This document shows positions 42,061 to 50,984 of a DNA stretch of 64,000 nt, one piece after another. Source of the DNA: Variovorax gracilis (GTDB lineage Bacteria; Pseudomonadota; Gammaproteobacteria; Burkholderiales; Burkholderiaceae_C). A program made the translations under genes and the position numbers. The stretch's first letter is position 1; every line of letters starts with the position of its first letter. The stretch lies in assembly GCF_030317115.1 (NCBI RefSeq), contig NZ_JASZYF010000008.1:186001-250000 (forward strand), in the 5' to 3' direction. The notes under the pieces are model-generated. The model ran no database searches, was not told the origin of the DNA, and was given only the letters and a program-made list of their open reading frames with translations.

Positions 42061-43037
42061 CAGTCCAGCAGCCCGGCCTTGCGCAGGCGGTCGACACGGT
42101 CCTTCTCGCGGGCCAGGCTCGCCAGCGCGTACTTGCGGTAGTCGTCGGAGCCCATGTAGTTCATCGGCTGGTTCAGCTGGTCCATCACACGCTGGCTTGC
42201 CGGGGATTCCAGCGCCTTCCTGAAGGCGTCGTGCACGACCTTCACGCGTGCCGGGTCCATGCCTGCCGGTCCGGCGATGCCGTAGGGCGAATCGATGAAC
42301 GCGTCGATGCCCTGTTCCTTGAGCGTCGGCAGGTCGGGGTAGCGCTTCACGCGCTTCGGCGTGAGCATCGCGAGGTAGCGCATCTTGCCCGCCTCGATGT
42401 GCGGCACGGCCACGCCCGAGAGCGGGGCCGCATCGATGTGGCCGCCGAGGATGGCATTGGCCACGTCGGCGTCGCCCTTGTACGGGACCATGTTGAATTG
42501 CAGGTTGGCCATGGCGCCGACCTCGTCCATCACGATGCGCGGGGTGCCGACGGCGCCGGTCGCGCCGATGTTGATCCGGCCCGGACGCTTCGCGGCATCG
42601 GCGGCGAAGTCCTTCCAGGTCTTCCAGGGCGCATCGGCCTTCACGGTCAGGCCGAAGGTGTAGTCGGACAGCATCACGATGTACGAGAAGCTGGTGGCCG
42701 GGTCGAAGGCCACCTTGTTGACGTAGGGCTCGCGGTACACCGATGCGGGCAGCACGGCCAGCGTGTACCCGTCGGCCGTGGCGCGCGGCATCGCTGCAGC
42801 GCCGTTGATGCCGTTGGCGCCGGGGCGGTTGTCGAGCACGATGGCCTGGCCGAGCACCTTGCCGGCTTCGTCGGCGAGCGTGCGCAGGTGCTGGTCGGTC
42901 GGGCCTCCGGCCGCATAGGGAACGATGAGCGTGATCGGGCGTTCGGGGAAGGGCGCGGCCATCGCTGCGCCGGCCCCCAGGGCCAGGGTGGCGGTGGCTG
43001 CGGACAGAAGCCTTCTTCGGGTGAGCGGGAACTTCAT
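42060..43037 (-). CDS. Bug-family periplasmic binding protein (Tat-like signal)
   Basis: A 325-residue TctC-type receptor. Its signal has a twin arginine (LTRRRLLSAATATLALGAGA), so export may be by Tat. The mature body starts APFPERPITLIVPYAAGGPT, with DNRPGANGINGAAAM, ADGYTLAVL and VPYKGDADVANAILGGHID. The ATGA overlap of its stop with the thioesterase gene is unusual for a Bug gene and ties this receptor to the catabolic enzymes. It lies 28 bp downstream of a second Bug gene. The ligand is probably the substrate of this pathway. Confidence 0.85.
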   Translation of the reverse strand: MKFPLTRRRLLSAATATLALGAGAAMAAPFPERPITLIVPYAAGGPTDQHLRTLADEAGKVLGQAIVLDNRPGANGINGAAAMPRATADGYTLAVLPASVYREPYVNKVAFDPATSFSYIVMLSDYTFGLTVKADAPWKTWKDFAADAAKRPGRINIGATGAVGTPRIVMDEVGAMANLQFNMVPYKGDADVANAILGGHIDAAPLSGVAVPHIEAGKMRYLAMLTPKRVKRYPDLPTLKEQGIDAFIDSPYGIAGPAGMDPARVKVVHDAFRKALESPASQRVMDQLNQPMNYMGSDDYRKYALASLAREKDRVDRLRKAGLLD

Positions 43038-43065
43038 GACGTATCTCCTTGATGTCGTTGTGCGT

Positions 43066-44043
43066 TCAGTCCAGTTGCGCGCCTGACTGCTTGACGACGG
43101 AGGACCACTTCGTCACCTGCGCCCCGATGTACTTGCCCAGTTGCTCCGGCGTGTTCGAAGGCGCCGGCTCCAGCCCCTGTGAGGCGAACAACTGCTTGAC
43201 CTTCGGCGTGGCGAGCGCGTCCGCGAAGGCCTTGTTGAGCTTCGCGATCGTGGCCGGCGGCGTACCAGCCGGCGCCACGATGCCGAAGAACACGCTGACG
43301 TCATAGCCCGTGACGCCTTGCTCGGCGAGCGTCGGCAGGTCGGGCAGGGCCTGCGAGCGCTGCGCAGTGGCGATGCCGAGTGCGCGCAGCTTCCCGGCCT
43401 TGACGTAGGGCAGCGCGGTCAGCACGTCGGTGAAGCTCATCGACACCTGGCCGCCCAGCAGGTCGTTGAGCGCCGGGCCGGTGCCCTTGTACGGAATGTG
43501 CTGCAGATCGGTGCCGGCGATGCCGTTGAAGAGCACGCCCGCCAGGTGCGATGAGGCACCGTTGCCCGACGACGCGTAGCTCAGCTTGCCCGGATGGGCC
43601 TTGGCATAGGCGATGAGCTCGCGCACATCCTTGGCAGGCACGGAGGGATTCACGACCAGGATGTTGGGCAGGTGGCCGACCTGGATCACCGGCGCGAAGC
43701 TCTTCACCGGGTCGTAGTTGATCTTGCGATAGAGACTGGAGTTGATCGCCAGCGGGCCGGAGGTGCCGAACAGCAGGGTGTGGCCGTCGGCCTCGGCACG
43801 TGCCACGTAGTCGGCGCCGATGTTGCCGCCCGCGCCGGCGCGGTTCTCCACGATCACGGGCTGGCCCAGGTGGTCCTTGATCTCGGCCGCGAGCGTGCGC
43901 GCCATGGCGTCGGTAGGGCCACCCGGCGGGAACGGGATGACCAGCGTCACCGGTTTGGTCGGAAAGGTCTGCGCCTGGGACGTCGACACGACAGGCAGTG
44001 CGGCGATGCAGGCGGCGAGAACGAAGGTCTTGAGCAGTTTCAT
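43066..44043 (-). CDS. Bug-family periplasmic binding protein
   Basis: A 325-residue TctC-type receptor with a normal signal peptide (MKLLKTFVLAACIAALPVVS). Markers are FPTKPVTLVIPFPPGGPTDA, ENRAGAGGNIGADYVARA, ADGHTLLFGTSG and IPYKGTGPALNDLLGGQVSM. It differs clearly from the neighbour at 42060, so the pair is not a recent duplication. GGAGAC precedes the ATG. It follows the acyl-CoA dehydrogenase gene after 43 bp in the same operon. Ligand unknown. Confidence 0.86.
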   Translation of the reverse strand: MKLLKTFVLAACIAALPVVSTSQAQTFPTKPVTLVIPFPPGGPTDAMARTLAAEIKDHLGQPVIVENRAGAGGNIGADYVARAEADGHTLLFGTSGPLAINSSLYRKINYDPVKSFAPVIQVGHLPNILVVNPSVPAKDVRELIAYAKAHPGKLSYASSGNGASSHLAGVLFNGIAGTDLQHIPYKGTGPALNDLLGGQVSMSFTDVLTALPYVKAGKLRALGIATAQRSQALPDLPTLAEQGVTGYDVSVFFGIVAPAGTPPATIAKLNKAFADALATPKVKQLFASQGLEPAPSNTPEQLGKYIGAQVTKWSSVVKQSGAQLD

Positions 44044-44086
44044 GTTTGTCTCCTTGAAGTGTTTCTTGTGATGAATACGTGGGGTC

Positions 44087-45814
44087 TCAGGCCATTGCGG
44101 CTACCTTGGCGCGCAACGCGGTGGTGTCGGTGCTCCATGACTCGGGAACGCCACCTGCGTCGAGCGGATCGCGCGGCAGGACGCGATGCAGCAGCACCAG
44201 TTGTGCCCACTGGATGCGCTGCGCCGAGCCGGTGCGCGAGCCTTCCCAGGCCATCGCGATCGCGCTGCAGGTGTGATAAAGCGCCGAAGCGGCCTGGCGC
44301 GCCAGCAATTCGCCGCCCTCTTGCGAAGCGTGTTCGGCCAGCGCGGCGGCGCGCAACAGCGCATCGCGCAGGGCGGCGGCGAATGCAGGCGCCACCACGG
44401 CCTGATCCAGCAGCATCGAGAAATGGTCCTGCAGCGCGGGCAGCGAGTTCTCCCGCTTGACGGCGCGCAGCACGTCCAGCGCGACGATGTTGCTGGTGCC
44501 TTCCCATATCGAGCCGAGGTGCGCATCGCGAACCAGGCGCGGATCGGCCCATTCCTCGATGTAGCCGCAGCCGCCGCGCACTTCCATGGCGTCGCCGGTC
44601 ACCTTGCGGGCATCGCGGCAGGCGCGGAACTTGATGAGCGGCGTGAGGATGCGCAACAGGGGGTAGGCGGTCTTGTCGCCGCTGTCCGAGCGGGCGAGTG
44701 CCAGCGCGGTCTGGAACACCATCGTGCGGGCCTGCTCTGCCGGCAGGCGCAGCTTCTGCAACTGGCGCTGCATCAGCGGCATGTCGGCCAGGCGCTTGCC
44801 GAAGGCGCGGCGTTCGCTCGCGATGTACTCGGCCTCCGCCACCGCACGGCGCATCAGGCCGGCGGCGCGCACGCCGTTCGACAGGCGCGAGTTGTTGACC
44901 ATGTCGGCCATCTGCTGGAACCCACGGCCCGCCTCGCCGACCAGGTAGGCCACCGCGCCTTCGAGGCGGATCTCGCCGCTGGCCATCGAGCGCGTGCCCA
45001 TCTTGTCCTTGAGACGCAAGATCCGGTAGTGGTTGGCGCTGCCATCGTCGAGCTGCTTCGGCAGCAGGAACAGCGACACGCCCTTCATGCCGGCCGGCGC
45101 ATCGTCGGCGCGCGCGAGCACCATCGCGAAGTCGGCGTCGGGGTTGGAGCAGAACCACTTGTCGCCGCTCAGGCGCCATTGGCCGGCGTCGTCCAGCCAG
45201 GCGCGCGTGACGGTCGCGGCAATGTCGGAGCCGGCGGCCTGCTCGGTCATGAACATCGCGCCCTGCGCGAGCGTGTCGAAGTCCAGCGACTGGAAGCGCG
45301 GCAGAAAGCGCTCGACCAGTTCGGGGCTGCCGAACTTCTTGAGCGTGCGCGCCAGCGAATCGGTCATCGAGACCGGGCAGCACAGGCCGAACTCGGCCTG
45401 CACGAAGAGATAGGTCAGCACGTACTTGACCAGCGGCGGCATCTTGCCCTTCCAGCCCAGCGTCTCTTCGCGGTGCGACATCGCGGCCAGGCCGAACTCG
45501 CTGAGCGCGAGGCGCTCCATCTCGACGTAGGCCGGATGCTTGATGACCTTCTGGTCGTCGATGCCGGTGCGCGTGCGCAGTTGCAGGGTGGGCGGGTTGT
45601 GGTCCGCCACTTGCGCCAGCTCGTCGAGCCGGCCACCTGCCAGCGCGCCGAGGCGCTCGAAGTGGTGCTGCATGTGCTTCAACAGCTCGGGCGGCAGGTA
45701 CAGCGCGAGCAGCGTGTGCAGTTCGGTGTCGGTCGTGAAGAGGTTCTGCCCATGGCGGTCGGGCACGGGATGGGCGGTGGTGTTTCCGGTCGATGCGGCG
45801 GTGCGGGTGGTCAT
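44087..45814 (-). CDS. Acyl-CoA dehydrogenase, AidB-like long form
   Basis: A 575-residue FAD enzyme. Key segments are GAMFMTEQAAGSDIAATVTR (substrate/FAD loop), SGDKWFCSNPDADFAMVLAR, and NNSRLSNGVRAAGLMRRAVA. ASERRAFGKRLADMPLMQRQ and GGCGYIEEWADPRLVRDAHL then GSIWEGTSNIVALDVLRA follow, as in AidB and the long acyl-CoA dehydrogenases of catabolic clusters. It introduces a double bond into an acyl-CoA. ATG 45814 has GGAGACAGG upstream. It is first in the leftward operon and divergent from the LysR gene. Confidence 0.85.
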   Translation of the reverse strand: MTTRTAASTGNTTAHPVPDRHGQNLFTTDTELHTLLALYLPPELLKHMQHHFERLGALAGGRLDELAQVADHNPPTLQLRTRTGIDDQKVIKHPAYVEMERLALSEFGLAAMSHREETLGWKGKMPPLVKYVLTYLFVQAEFGLCCPVSMTDSLARTLKKFGSPELVERFLPRFQSLDFDTLAQGAMFMTEQAAGSDIAATVTRAWLDDAGQWRLSGDKWFCSNPDADFAMVLARADDAPAGMKGVSLFLLPKQLDDGSANHYRILRLKDKMGTRSMASGEIRLEGAVAYLVGEAGRGFQQMADMVNNSRLSNGVRAAGLMRRAVAEAEYIASERRAFGKRLADMPLMQRQLQKLRLPAEQARTMVFQTALALARSDSGDKTAYPLLRILTPLIKFRACRDARKVTGDAMEVRGGCGYIEEWADPRLVRDAHLGSIWEGTSNIVALDVLRAVKRENSLPALQDHFSMLLDQAVVAPAFAAALRDALLRAAALAEHASQEGGELLARQAASALYHTCSAIAMAWEGSRTGSAQRIQWAQLVLLHRVLPRDPLDAGGVPESWSTDTTALRAKVAAMA

Positions 45815-45866
45815 GGCCTGTCTCCTTGGGCCGCCATCTTTGAGTCTCCAACGATTTCTGTCCAAT

Positions 45867-45892
45867 ATCAGATATGTCTTGATTGATCTGAT
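45867..45892. promoter_or_regulatory. Probable LysR-regulator binding dyad
   Basis: ATCAGAT-N12-ATCTGAT is a perfect 7-12-7 inverted repeat in the AT-rich divergent gap. The outer flanks are also partly symmetric (CAA before, TTTG after). It lies 52 bp before the acyl-CoA dehydrogenase and about 26 bp before the LysR start, where a LysR activation site would be. Confidence 0.55.
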
Positions 45893-45918
45893 TTGCCTAT
45901 TGTGAAAAACTGCGTCGG

Positions 45919-46818
45919 ATGGAACGCATGGAACTGCGACACCTGCGCTACTTCGTCGTGCTGGCGAAGGAACTGCACTTCGGCCGCGCCGCGCGGCGGC
46001 TGGCGATTTCACAGCCGCCGCTGAGCGTCGCCATACGGCAGTTGGAAGACGCCGTCGGCGCGCGCCTCTTCGATCGCAACAGCAAGGAGGTGCGCCTCAC
46101 CCCGGCCGGCGAGGCGCTGCAGACATCCGCGACCCTGCTGCTGCGCCAGGCCGAGGAAGCGGCGCTGCAGGCACGCGACGTGTCCCTGGGCTCGGCCGGG
46201 CGGCTGCGCATCGGCTTCGTCGGCGCGATGCTCTATCGAGGACTGCCGCCTGCGCTACGCAAGTTCCAGGCGAAGCACCCTGCGGTGCGGGTCACGATGG
46301 TCGAACTGAACTCGGGCGAGCAGATCGTCGAACTGCTGCATGACCGGCTGGACCTCGGCTTCGTGCACACCAGCCGCATGCCGGCGGAACTGCGGCACGT
46401 TCTGCTGGTGTCGGAGCCTTTCGTGGCCTGTCTGCCGGTCGATCACCGGCTGGCGCGACGGCGCACCGTATCCACCGCCAGCTTGCGCGACGAACCCTTC
46501 GTGCTGTTCTCGCGCAGCGTGTCGCCCGACTATCACGAGCGGATCCTGTCCATCTGCGCGCAGGCCGGCTTCCGGCCCGAAGTCCGCCATGAGGTGCGGC
46601 ACTGGCTGTCCGTGGTGTCGCTGGTCTCGCAGGGCATGGGCGTGGCGCTGGTGCCGAGCGCCATGCGCCACACGGCGCTGCGGGGTGCGGTGTTCCGGCC
46701 GCTGGAGGAAGAGGTCGCGCGGTCCGAAGCGTTCTGCGTGTGGCGCGACGGGCCGGAGAATGCCGTGGTGCAGGGCTTCCTGCGGGCGATGCAGGTTGAC
46801 CCGTCGTCGGCCGCCTAG
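45919..46818 (+). CDS. LysR-family transcriptional regulator
   Basis: A 299-residue LysR protein. The helix-turn-helix is ELHFGRAARRLAISQPPLSV at about 20-40 (LAISQPPLS is the recognition part of the BenM/CatM/CbnR branch). The effector domain starts GRLRIGFVGAMLYRGLPPAL. The branch usually senses aromatic-acid pathway intermediates, fitting the acyl-CoA operon it faces. ATG 45919 or ATG 45928 could be the start; the second has GGA closer by. Its stop overlaps the srkA stop by 3-4 bp on the opposite strand. Confidence 0.86.
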   Translation: MERMELRHLRYFVVLAKELHFGRAARRLAISQPPLSVAIRQLEDAVGARLFDRNSKEVRLTPAGEALQTSATLLLRQAEEAALQARDVSLGSAGRLRIGFVGAMLYRGLPPALRKFQAKHPAVRVTMVELNSGEQIVELLHDRLDLGFVHTSRMPAELRHVLLVSEPFVACLPVDHRLARRRTVSTASLRDEPFVLFSRSVSPDYHERILSICAQAGFRPEVRHEVRHWLSVVSLVSQGMGVALVPSAMRHTALRGAVFRPLEEEVARSEAFCVWRDGPENAVVQGFLRAMQVDPSSAA

Positions 46819-47981
46819 GCGTAGAGAGGCTCTTCTTCCATCGCCTCACACTGGTCCTGCAGCATCTGTATCTGCCCTTTCCAGTAGTCGCTCGACCCGA
46901 ACCATGGGAAGTTGATCGGAAAGATCGGGTCTTCCCAGCGTCGCGCCAGCCATGCGCTGTAGTGGATGAGGCGCAAGGTTCGCAAGGGCTCGATCAGCGC
47001 GAGTTCGCGCCGGTCGAAGTCGCGGAACTGTTCGTAGCCGTCGAGCAGGCCGCTCAGTTGGCCCGTGCGCTGCGCGCGATCGCCTGACAACAGCATCCAG
47101 AGGTCCTGCACGGCGAACCCGGTACGTGCGTCGTCGAGGTCGACGAAATGCGGGCCGCCGTCGGGGCGGTCGGTCGGCGTCCACAGGATGTTGCCGGGGT
47201 GCACGTCGCCGTGCAGCCGCAGCTTCTTCATGGCCTGCTCGGCAGACTGCGCGTCGGTGCCGAGCGCCGTGGCCGAGATCATTTCGAAGGCCGTGTTGCA
47301 GGCTGTTTCCCACTCGCGCTGCACGTCCAGCGGCACCATCTCGTGGCCCAGCAGCCAGTCGCGCGATGCGATGCCGAAGGTCTGCAGGTCCAGTGCCGGA
47401 CGCGCTGCGAAGGGCGTTCGCGCGCCGACCCCGTGGATGCGCGCGAGAAAGCGGCCGACCCATTCGAGCACCTCGAAATCGTCCAGCTCCGGTGCGCGTC
47501 CGCCGCGGTAGGGGCTCACGCTGAATGCAAAGCCGCCGTGCCGATGGAGCGTCGCGCCATCGATGGCGATCGGCGGCACCGCCGGCACTTCGGCAGCAGC
47601 GAGTTCGAGCGAGAAGCCGTGCTCTTCGAGGATCGCGGCATCGGACCAACGCCCGGGGCGATAGAACTTGACGACCACGGCGCTGCGGTCTTCCAGGTAG
47701 ACCTGGTAGACGCGGTTCTCGTAGGAGTTCAGCGCGGTGAGCCGGCCGTCGCCGTGCAGCCCGAGCGTTGCGAGCGCATCGAGCACGACGTCGGGCGTGA
47801 GGGTTTCGTAGGGATGGCCGGCCGAAGCCGCATCGGGAGAAGGGGTAGTTGAAGGCGCCACGGCGACATTGTCCGCCCTGGCTGTTGCACCTTTGGGCAA
47901 ATTGACACTGCCAGCCCTTCGGAGAAGAATGAATTCGACTTTCTCGGTTCTCGCCCCGGCATTCTTGCGGTAGTCCGCCAT
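46815..47981 (-). CDS. srkA: Stress response kinase SrkA (YihE/RdoA)
   Basis: A cytoplasmic Ser/Thr kinase of the choline-kinase-like fold. Segments are TLTPDVVLDALATLGLHGDG, LNSYENRVYQVYLED, VVVKFYRPGRW (ATP lysine), the catalytic LRLHGDVHPGNILWT, and HFVDLDDARTGFAVQDLWML. These match SrkA strongly. In E. coli it protects against stress-induced death. From ATG 47981 it would be 388 residues with a 55-residue non-homologous head. GTG 47861 gives 348 residues, nearer the normal size (about 330), and frees the region holding a nap promoter. I keep the long form with low trust in its start. Confidence 0.85.
   Translation of the reverse strand: MADYRKNAGARTEKVEFILLRRAGSVNLPKGATARADNVAVAPSTTPSPDAASAGHPYETLTPDVVLDALATLGLHGDGRLTALNSYENRVYQVYLEDRSAVVVKFYRPGRWSDAAILEEHGFSLELAAAEVPAVPPIAIDGATLHRHGGFAFSVSPYRGGRAPELDDFEVLEWVGRFLARIHGVGARTPFAARPALDLQTFGIASRDWLLGHEMVPLDVQREWETACNTAFEMISATALGTDAQSAEQAMKKLRLHGDVHPGNILWTPTDRPDGGPHFVDLDDARTGFAVQDLWMLLSGDRAQRTGQLSGLLDGYEQFRDFDRRELALIEPLRTLRLIHYSAWLARRWEDPIFPINFPWFGSSDYWKGQIQMLQDQCEAMEEEPLYA
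47902..47930 (+). promoter_or_regulatory. Probable sigma-70 promoter of the nap-ccm array
   Basis: A perfect TTGACA at 47902-47907, 17 bp spacing, then AAGAAT at 47925-47930 (four of six matches to TATAAT). The start of transcription would be about 55 bp before napE. It lies inside the annotated 5' part of srkA. No FNR or NarL site was recognised. Confidence 0.5.
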
Positions 47982-47992
47982 GTAGGAGACCT

Positions 47993-48160
47993 GTGGAACA
48001 ACCGAATGGACCTTTCACGAAGGCACAGGAACTGCGCAGCTTCCTGTTCCTTTCCGTGGTCATGGCGCCGGTGCTCGCGGGCATCATCGTCGCGGGCTAC
48101 GGCTTTCTGGTCTGGATGTATCAACTTCTTCTTGCGGGACCGCCCGGCAGTCGAGGTTGA
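47993..48160 (+). CDS. napE: Periplasmic nitrate reductase small membrane subunit NapE
   Basis: A 55-residue protein with a single membrane helix (FLFLSVVMAPVLAGIIVAGY). The cytoplasmic head reads MEQPNGPFTKAQELRS and the tail is MYQLLLAGPPGSRG. Small proteins like this precede napD in the napEDABC type of operon; its role is not well known. The start is GTG at 47993, with AGGAG just before. napD follows at 48208. Confidence 0.75.
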   Translation: MEQPNGPFTKAQELRSFLFLSVVMAPVLAGIIVAGYGFLVWMYQLLLAGPPGSRG

Positions 48161-48207
48161 CGCTTTCCGCGCAGCGCAACAGCCACCTTTCGAGAAAGGA
48201 AGCCAAA

Positions 48208-48486
48208 GTGCCCGAGGAAGTGCATATCAGCAGCCTGGTCGTGCATGCCACCCCGAAGCGTCTTCAGCGTGTCGAGGACGCCATTGCGCTGATGCCCGGC
48301 GCACGGATATTCGGCAGTTCGCCCAATGGCAAGCTGGTTGTCACGCTCGACGCCGACAGTGCCGACGAGATGCTCTCCAAAGTGAATGCGATCCAGCGAA
48401 CCGATGGCGTTCTGTCTGCCGCGCTGGTGTACCAGTACGCCGATTCCGTGGAAGCGATGAACGAGGAGATCCCCGATGCCCATTGA
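48208..48486 (+). CDS. napD: NapA signal-peptide-binding chaperone NapD
   Basis: A 92-residue cytoplasmic chaperone that holds the Tat signal of NapA during cofactor insertion. It reads VHISSLVVHATPKRLQRVED, then IFGSSPNGKLVVTLDA, and VLSAALVYQYAD, the ferredoxin-like fold of NapD. The start is GTG at 48208 with AAGGA 7 bp upstream; the frame is open back to 48157 but without a ribosome site. Its end overlaps the napA start by 11 bp. Confidence 0.85.
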   Translation: MPEEVHISSLVVHATPKRLQRVEDAIALMPGARIFGSSPNGKLVVTLDADSADEMLSKVNAIQRTDGVLSAALVYQYADSVEAMNEEIPDAH

Positions 48487-50965
48487 CAGGAGGGACTTCA
48501 TTCGCCAAACAGCGGCGGCGACCGCGGGCGCAGTGGCGGGCATTCCCCTGACGGGTATCGCGCAGGCGGTCGCTCCAGATGCTGCCGGGCTCAAGTGGTC
48601 CAAGGCGCCATGCCGCTTCTGCGGCACCGGCTGCGGCGTGACGGTGGCGGTCAAGGACAACCGCGTGGTGGCGACGCACGGCGACCCCGAGGCGGAAGTC
48701 AATCGCGGCCTCAACTGCGTCAAGGGCTACTTCCTGTCGAAGATCATGTATGCCGACGATCGCCTGCTGACGCCGTTGCTGCGCATGAAGAACGGCCAGT
48801 ACGCGAAGGACGGTGAGTTCACCCGCGTCTCGTGGGACCAGGCCTTCGACGTGATGGCCGCGCAGTTCAAGCGCGTGCTCAAGGACAAGGGCCCGACGGC
48901 TGTGGGCATGTTCGGCTCCGGCCAATGGACCATCTGGGAAGGCTACGCCGGCCTCAAGCTCATGAAGGCCGGCTTTCGTTCGAACAACCTCGACCCCAAC
49001 GCGCGGCACTGCATGGCCTCGGCAGCGGTGGGCTTCATGCGGACCTTCGGCGCCGACGAACCCATGGGCGTCTACGACGACATCGAGGCGGCCGATGCGT
49101 TCGTGCTGTGGGGTTCGAACATGGCCGAGATGCATCCCATCCTCTGGACCCGCGTGACCGACCGGCGGTTGAGCGGGCGCAACGTCAGGGTGGCGGTGCT
49201 GTCGACCTTCGAGCACCGCTCCTACGAGCTGGCGGACATCGAGCTCACCTTCACGCCGCAGACCGACCTGGCGATCCTCAACTACATCGCCAACCACATC
49301 ATCACGACGAACCGCGTGAACCGGGACTTCGTCGACAAGCACACCTCGTTCCGGCTGGGCAATGCCGACATCGGCTATGGGCTGCGGCCGGAGCACCCGC
49401 TGCAGAAGGCAGCGAAGAATGCCGGCGACGCGGGCGGCTCCAAGCCCATGACCTTCGACGAGTTCGCGAAGTTCGTCTCCACCTACGACCTCGACTACAC
49501 CGCCAAACTCAGCGGCGTGCCGCGCAACCGCCTGCAGGCGCTGGCCGAGATGTACGCCGACCCGAAGGTCAAGGTGATGTCCTTCTGGACCATGGGCTTC
49601 AACCAGCACACGCGCGGTGTGTGGTGCAACAACATGGTCTACAACATCCACTTGCTCACCGGCAAGATCGCGACGCCCGGCAACAGCCCCTTCTCGCTGA
49701 CGGGCCAGCCTTCGGCCTGCGGCACGGCGCGCGAGGTCGGCACCTTCTCCCATCGGCTGCCCGCGGACATGGTGGTCACCAATCCCAAGCACCGGGCCGA
49801 GGCGGAACACATCTGGAAGCTGCCCGAGGGCACCATCCCCGACATCCCCGGCTTTCATGCGGTGCTGCAGAACCGCATGCTCAAGGACGGCAAGCTCAAC
49901 GCCTACTGGGTGATGGTCAACAACAACATGCAGGCCGCCGCCAACCTGAAGGAGGAAGGCTATCCCGGCTACCGGAACCCCGACAACTTCATCGTCGTGT
50001 CGGATGTCTACCCGACCGTCACCGCACTCAGCGCCGACCTGATACTGCCGGCGGCGATGTGGGTCGAGAAGGAAGGTGCCTACGGCAATGCCGAACGCCG
50101 CACGCAGTTTTGGCACCAGTTGGTCAGCGGGCCCGGCGAGGCACGCTCGGACCTCTGGCAACTGATGGAGTTCTCGAAGCGCTTCACGGTCGAGGAAGTG
50201 TGGCCCGAGGAGCTGATCGCCAAGAAGCCCGAGCTCCGGGGCAAGACCTTGTTCGAGGTGCTGTTCCGCAATGGACAGGTCGACAAGTTCCCGACCTCGC
50301 AGATCGAGGCCGGCTACGACAACGACGAGGCGAAGGCCTTCGGCTTCTACGTGCAGAAGGGCCTTTTCGAGGAGTACGCGAGCTTCGGCCGCGGCCACGG
50401 CCACGACCTGGCGCCCTTCGAGACCTATCACCAGGTCCGCGGACTGCGCTGGCCCGTGGTGAACGGCAAGGAAACCCTGTGGCGCTACCGCGAAGGCTCG
50501 GACCCGTACGTCAAGGCCGGTACCGGATTCCAGTTCTACGGCTTCCCGGACGGCAAGGCGCTGATCTTCGCGCTGCCCTACGAGCCGCCGCCGGAGTCGC
50601 CCGACAAGGAGTACCCCTTCTGGCTGTCGACCGGCCGCGTGCTGGAGCACTGGCACTCGGGTTCCATGACGCGCCGCGTGCCCGAGCTGCACAAGGCAGT
50701 CCCCAACGCCGTGTGCTACATGCATCCCGAAGACGCGCGGGCCCTGGGCGTGCGGCGCGGCATCGAGGTGGAGATCAGCTCACGGCGCGGCAGCATGCGC
50801 ACTCGAGTGGAAACACGGGGCCGCAACAAGCCGCCGCGCGGACTGGTGTTCGTGCCGTGGTTCGACGCCAGCCAGTTGATCAACAAGGTCACGCTCGATG
50901 CGACCGATCCGATCTCCTACCAGACGGACTTCAAGAAGTGCGCGGTGAAGATCGTCAGGGTCTGA
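48476..50965 (+). CDS. napA: Periplasmic nitrate reductase catalytic subunit NapA
   Basis: An 829-residue molybdenum enzyme reducing nitrate to nitrite in the periplasm. The Tat signal is DRRDFIRQTAAATAGAVAGI. The [4Fe-4S] cluster is held by Cys46, 49, 53 and 81 (APCRFCGTGCGV...NCVKGY). The molybdenum ligand is Cys179 in NARHCMAS. Later blocks, such as MGFNQHTRGVWCNNMVYNIH and TGQPSACGTAREVGTFSHRL, belong to the bis-MGD family, and WLSTGRVLEHWHSGSMTRRV is typical of NapA. Length matches known NapA (about 830). Electrons come from NapC through NapB, encoded next. Confidence 0.96.
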   Translation: MPIDRRDFIRQTAAATAGAVAGIPLTGIAQAVAPDAAGLKWSKAPCRFCGTGCGVTVAVKDNRVVATHGDPEAEVNRGLNCVKGYFLSKIMYADDRLLTPLLRMKNGQYAKDGEFTRVSWDQAFDVMAAQFKRVLKDKGPTAVGMFGSGQWTIWEGYAGLKLMKAGFRSNNLDPNARHCMASAAVGFMRTFGADEPMGVYDDIEAADAFVLWGSNMAEMHPILWTRVTDRRLSGRNVRVAVLSTFEHRSYELADIELTFTPQTDLAILNYIANHIITTNRVNRDFVDKHTSFRLGNADIGYGLRPEHPLQKAAKNAGDAGGSKPMTFDEFAKFVSTYDLDYTAKLSGVPRNRLQALAEMYADPKVKVMSFWTMGFNQHTRGVWCNNMVYNIHLLTGKIATPGNSPFSLTGQPSACGTAREVGTFSHRLPADMVVTNPKHRAEAEHIWKLPEGTIPDIPGFHAVLQNRMLKDGKLNAYWVMVNNNMQAAANLKEEGYPGYRNPDNFIVVSDVYPTVTALSADLILPAAMWVEKEGAYGNAERRTQFWHQLVSGPGEARSDLWQLMEFSKRFTVEEVWPEELIAKKPELRGKTLFEVLFRNGQVDKFPTSQIEAGYDNDEAKAFGFYVQKGLFEEYASFGRGHGHDLAPFETYHQVRGLRWPVVNGKETLWRYREGSDPYVKAGTGFQFYGFPDGKALIFALPYEPPPESPDKEYPFWLSTGRVLEHWHSGSMTRRVPELHKAVPNAVCYMHPEDARALGVRRGIEVEISSRRGSMRTRVETRGRNKPPRGLVFVPWFDASQLINKVTLDATDPISYQTDFKKCAVKIVRV

Positions 50966-50984
50966 GCCGTCCAGGGACACCGGC

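Noticed and set aside
47862..47992. An FNR or NarL site for nap
   Set aside because: No TTGAT-N4-ATCAA or paired TACYYMT heptamers could be found by eye.
48341..50725. A 794-codon minus-strand frame under napA
   Set aside because: Shadow of napA with low-complexity composition. napA itself has all cofactor motifs.
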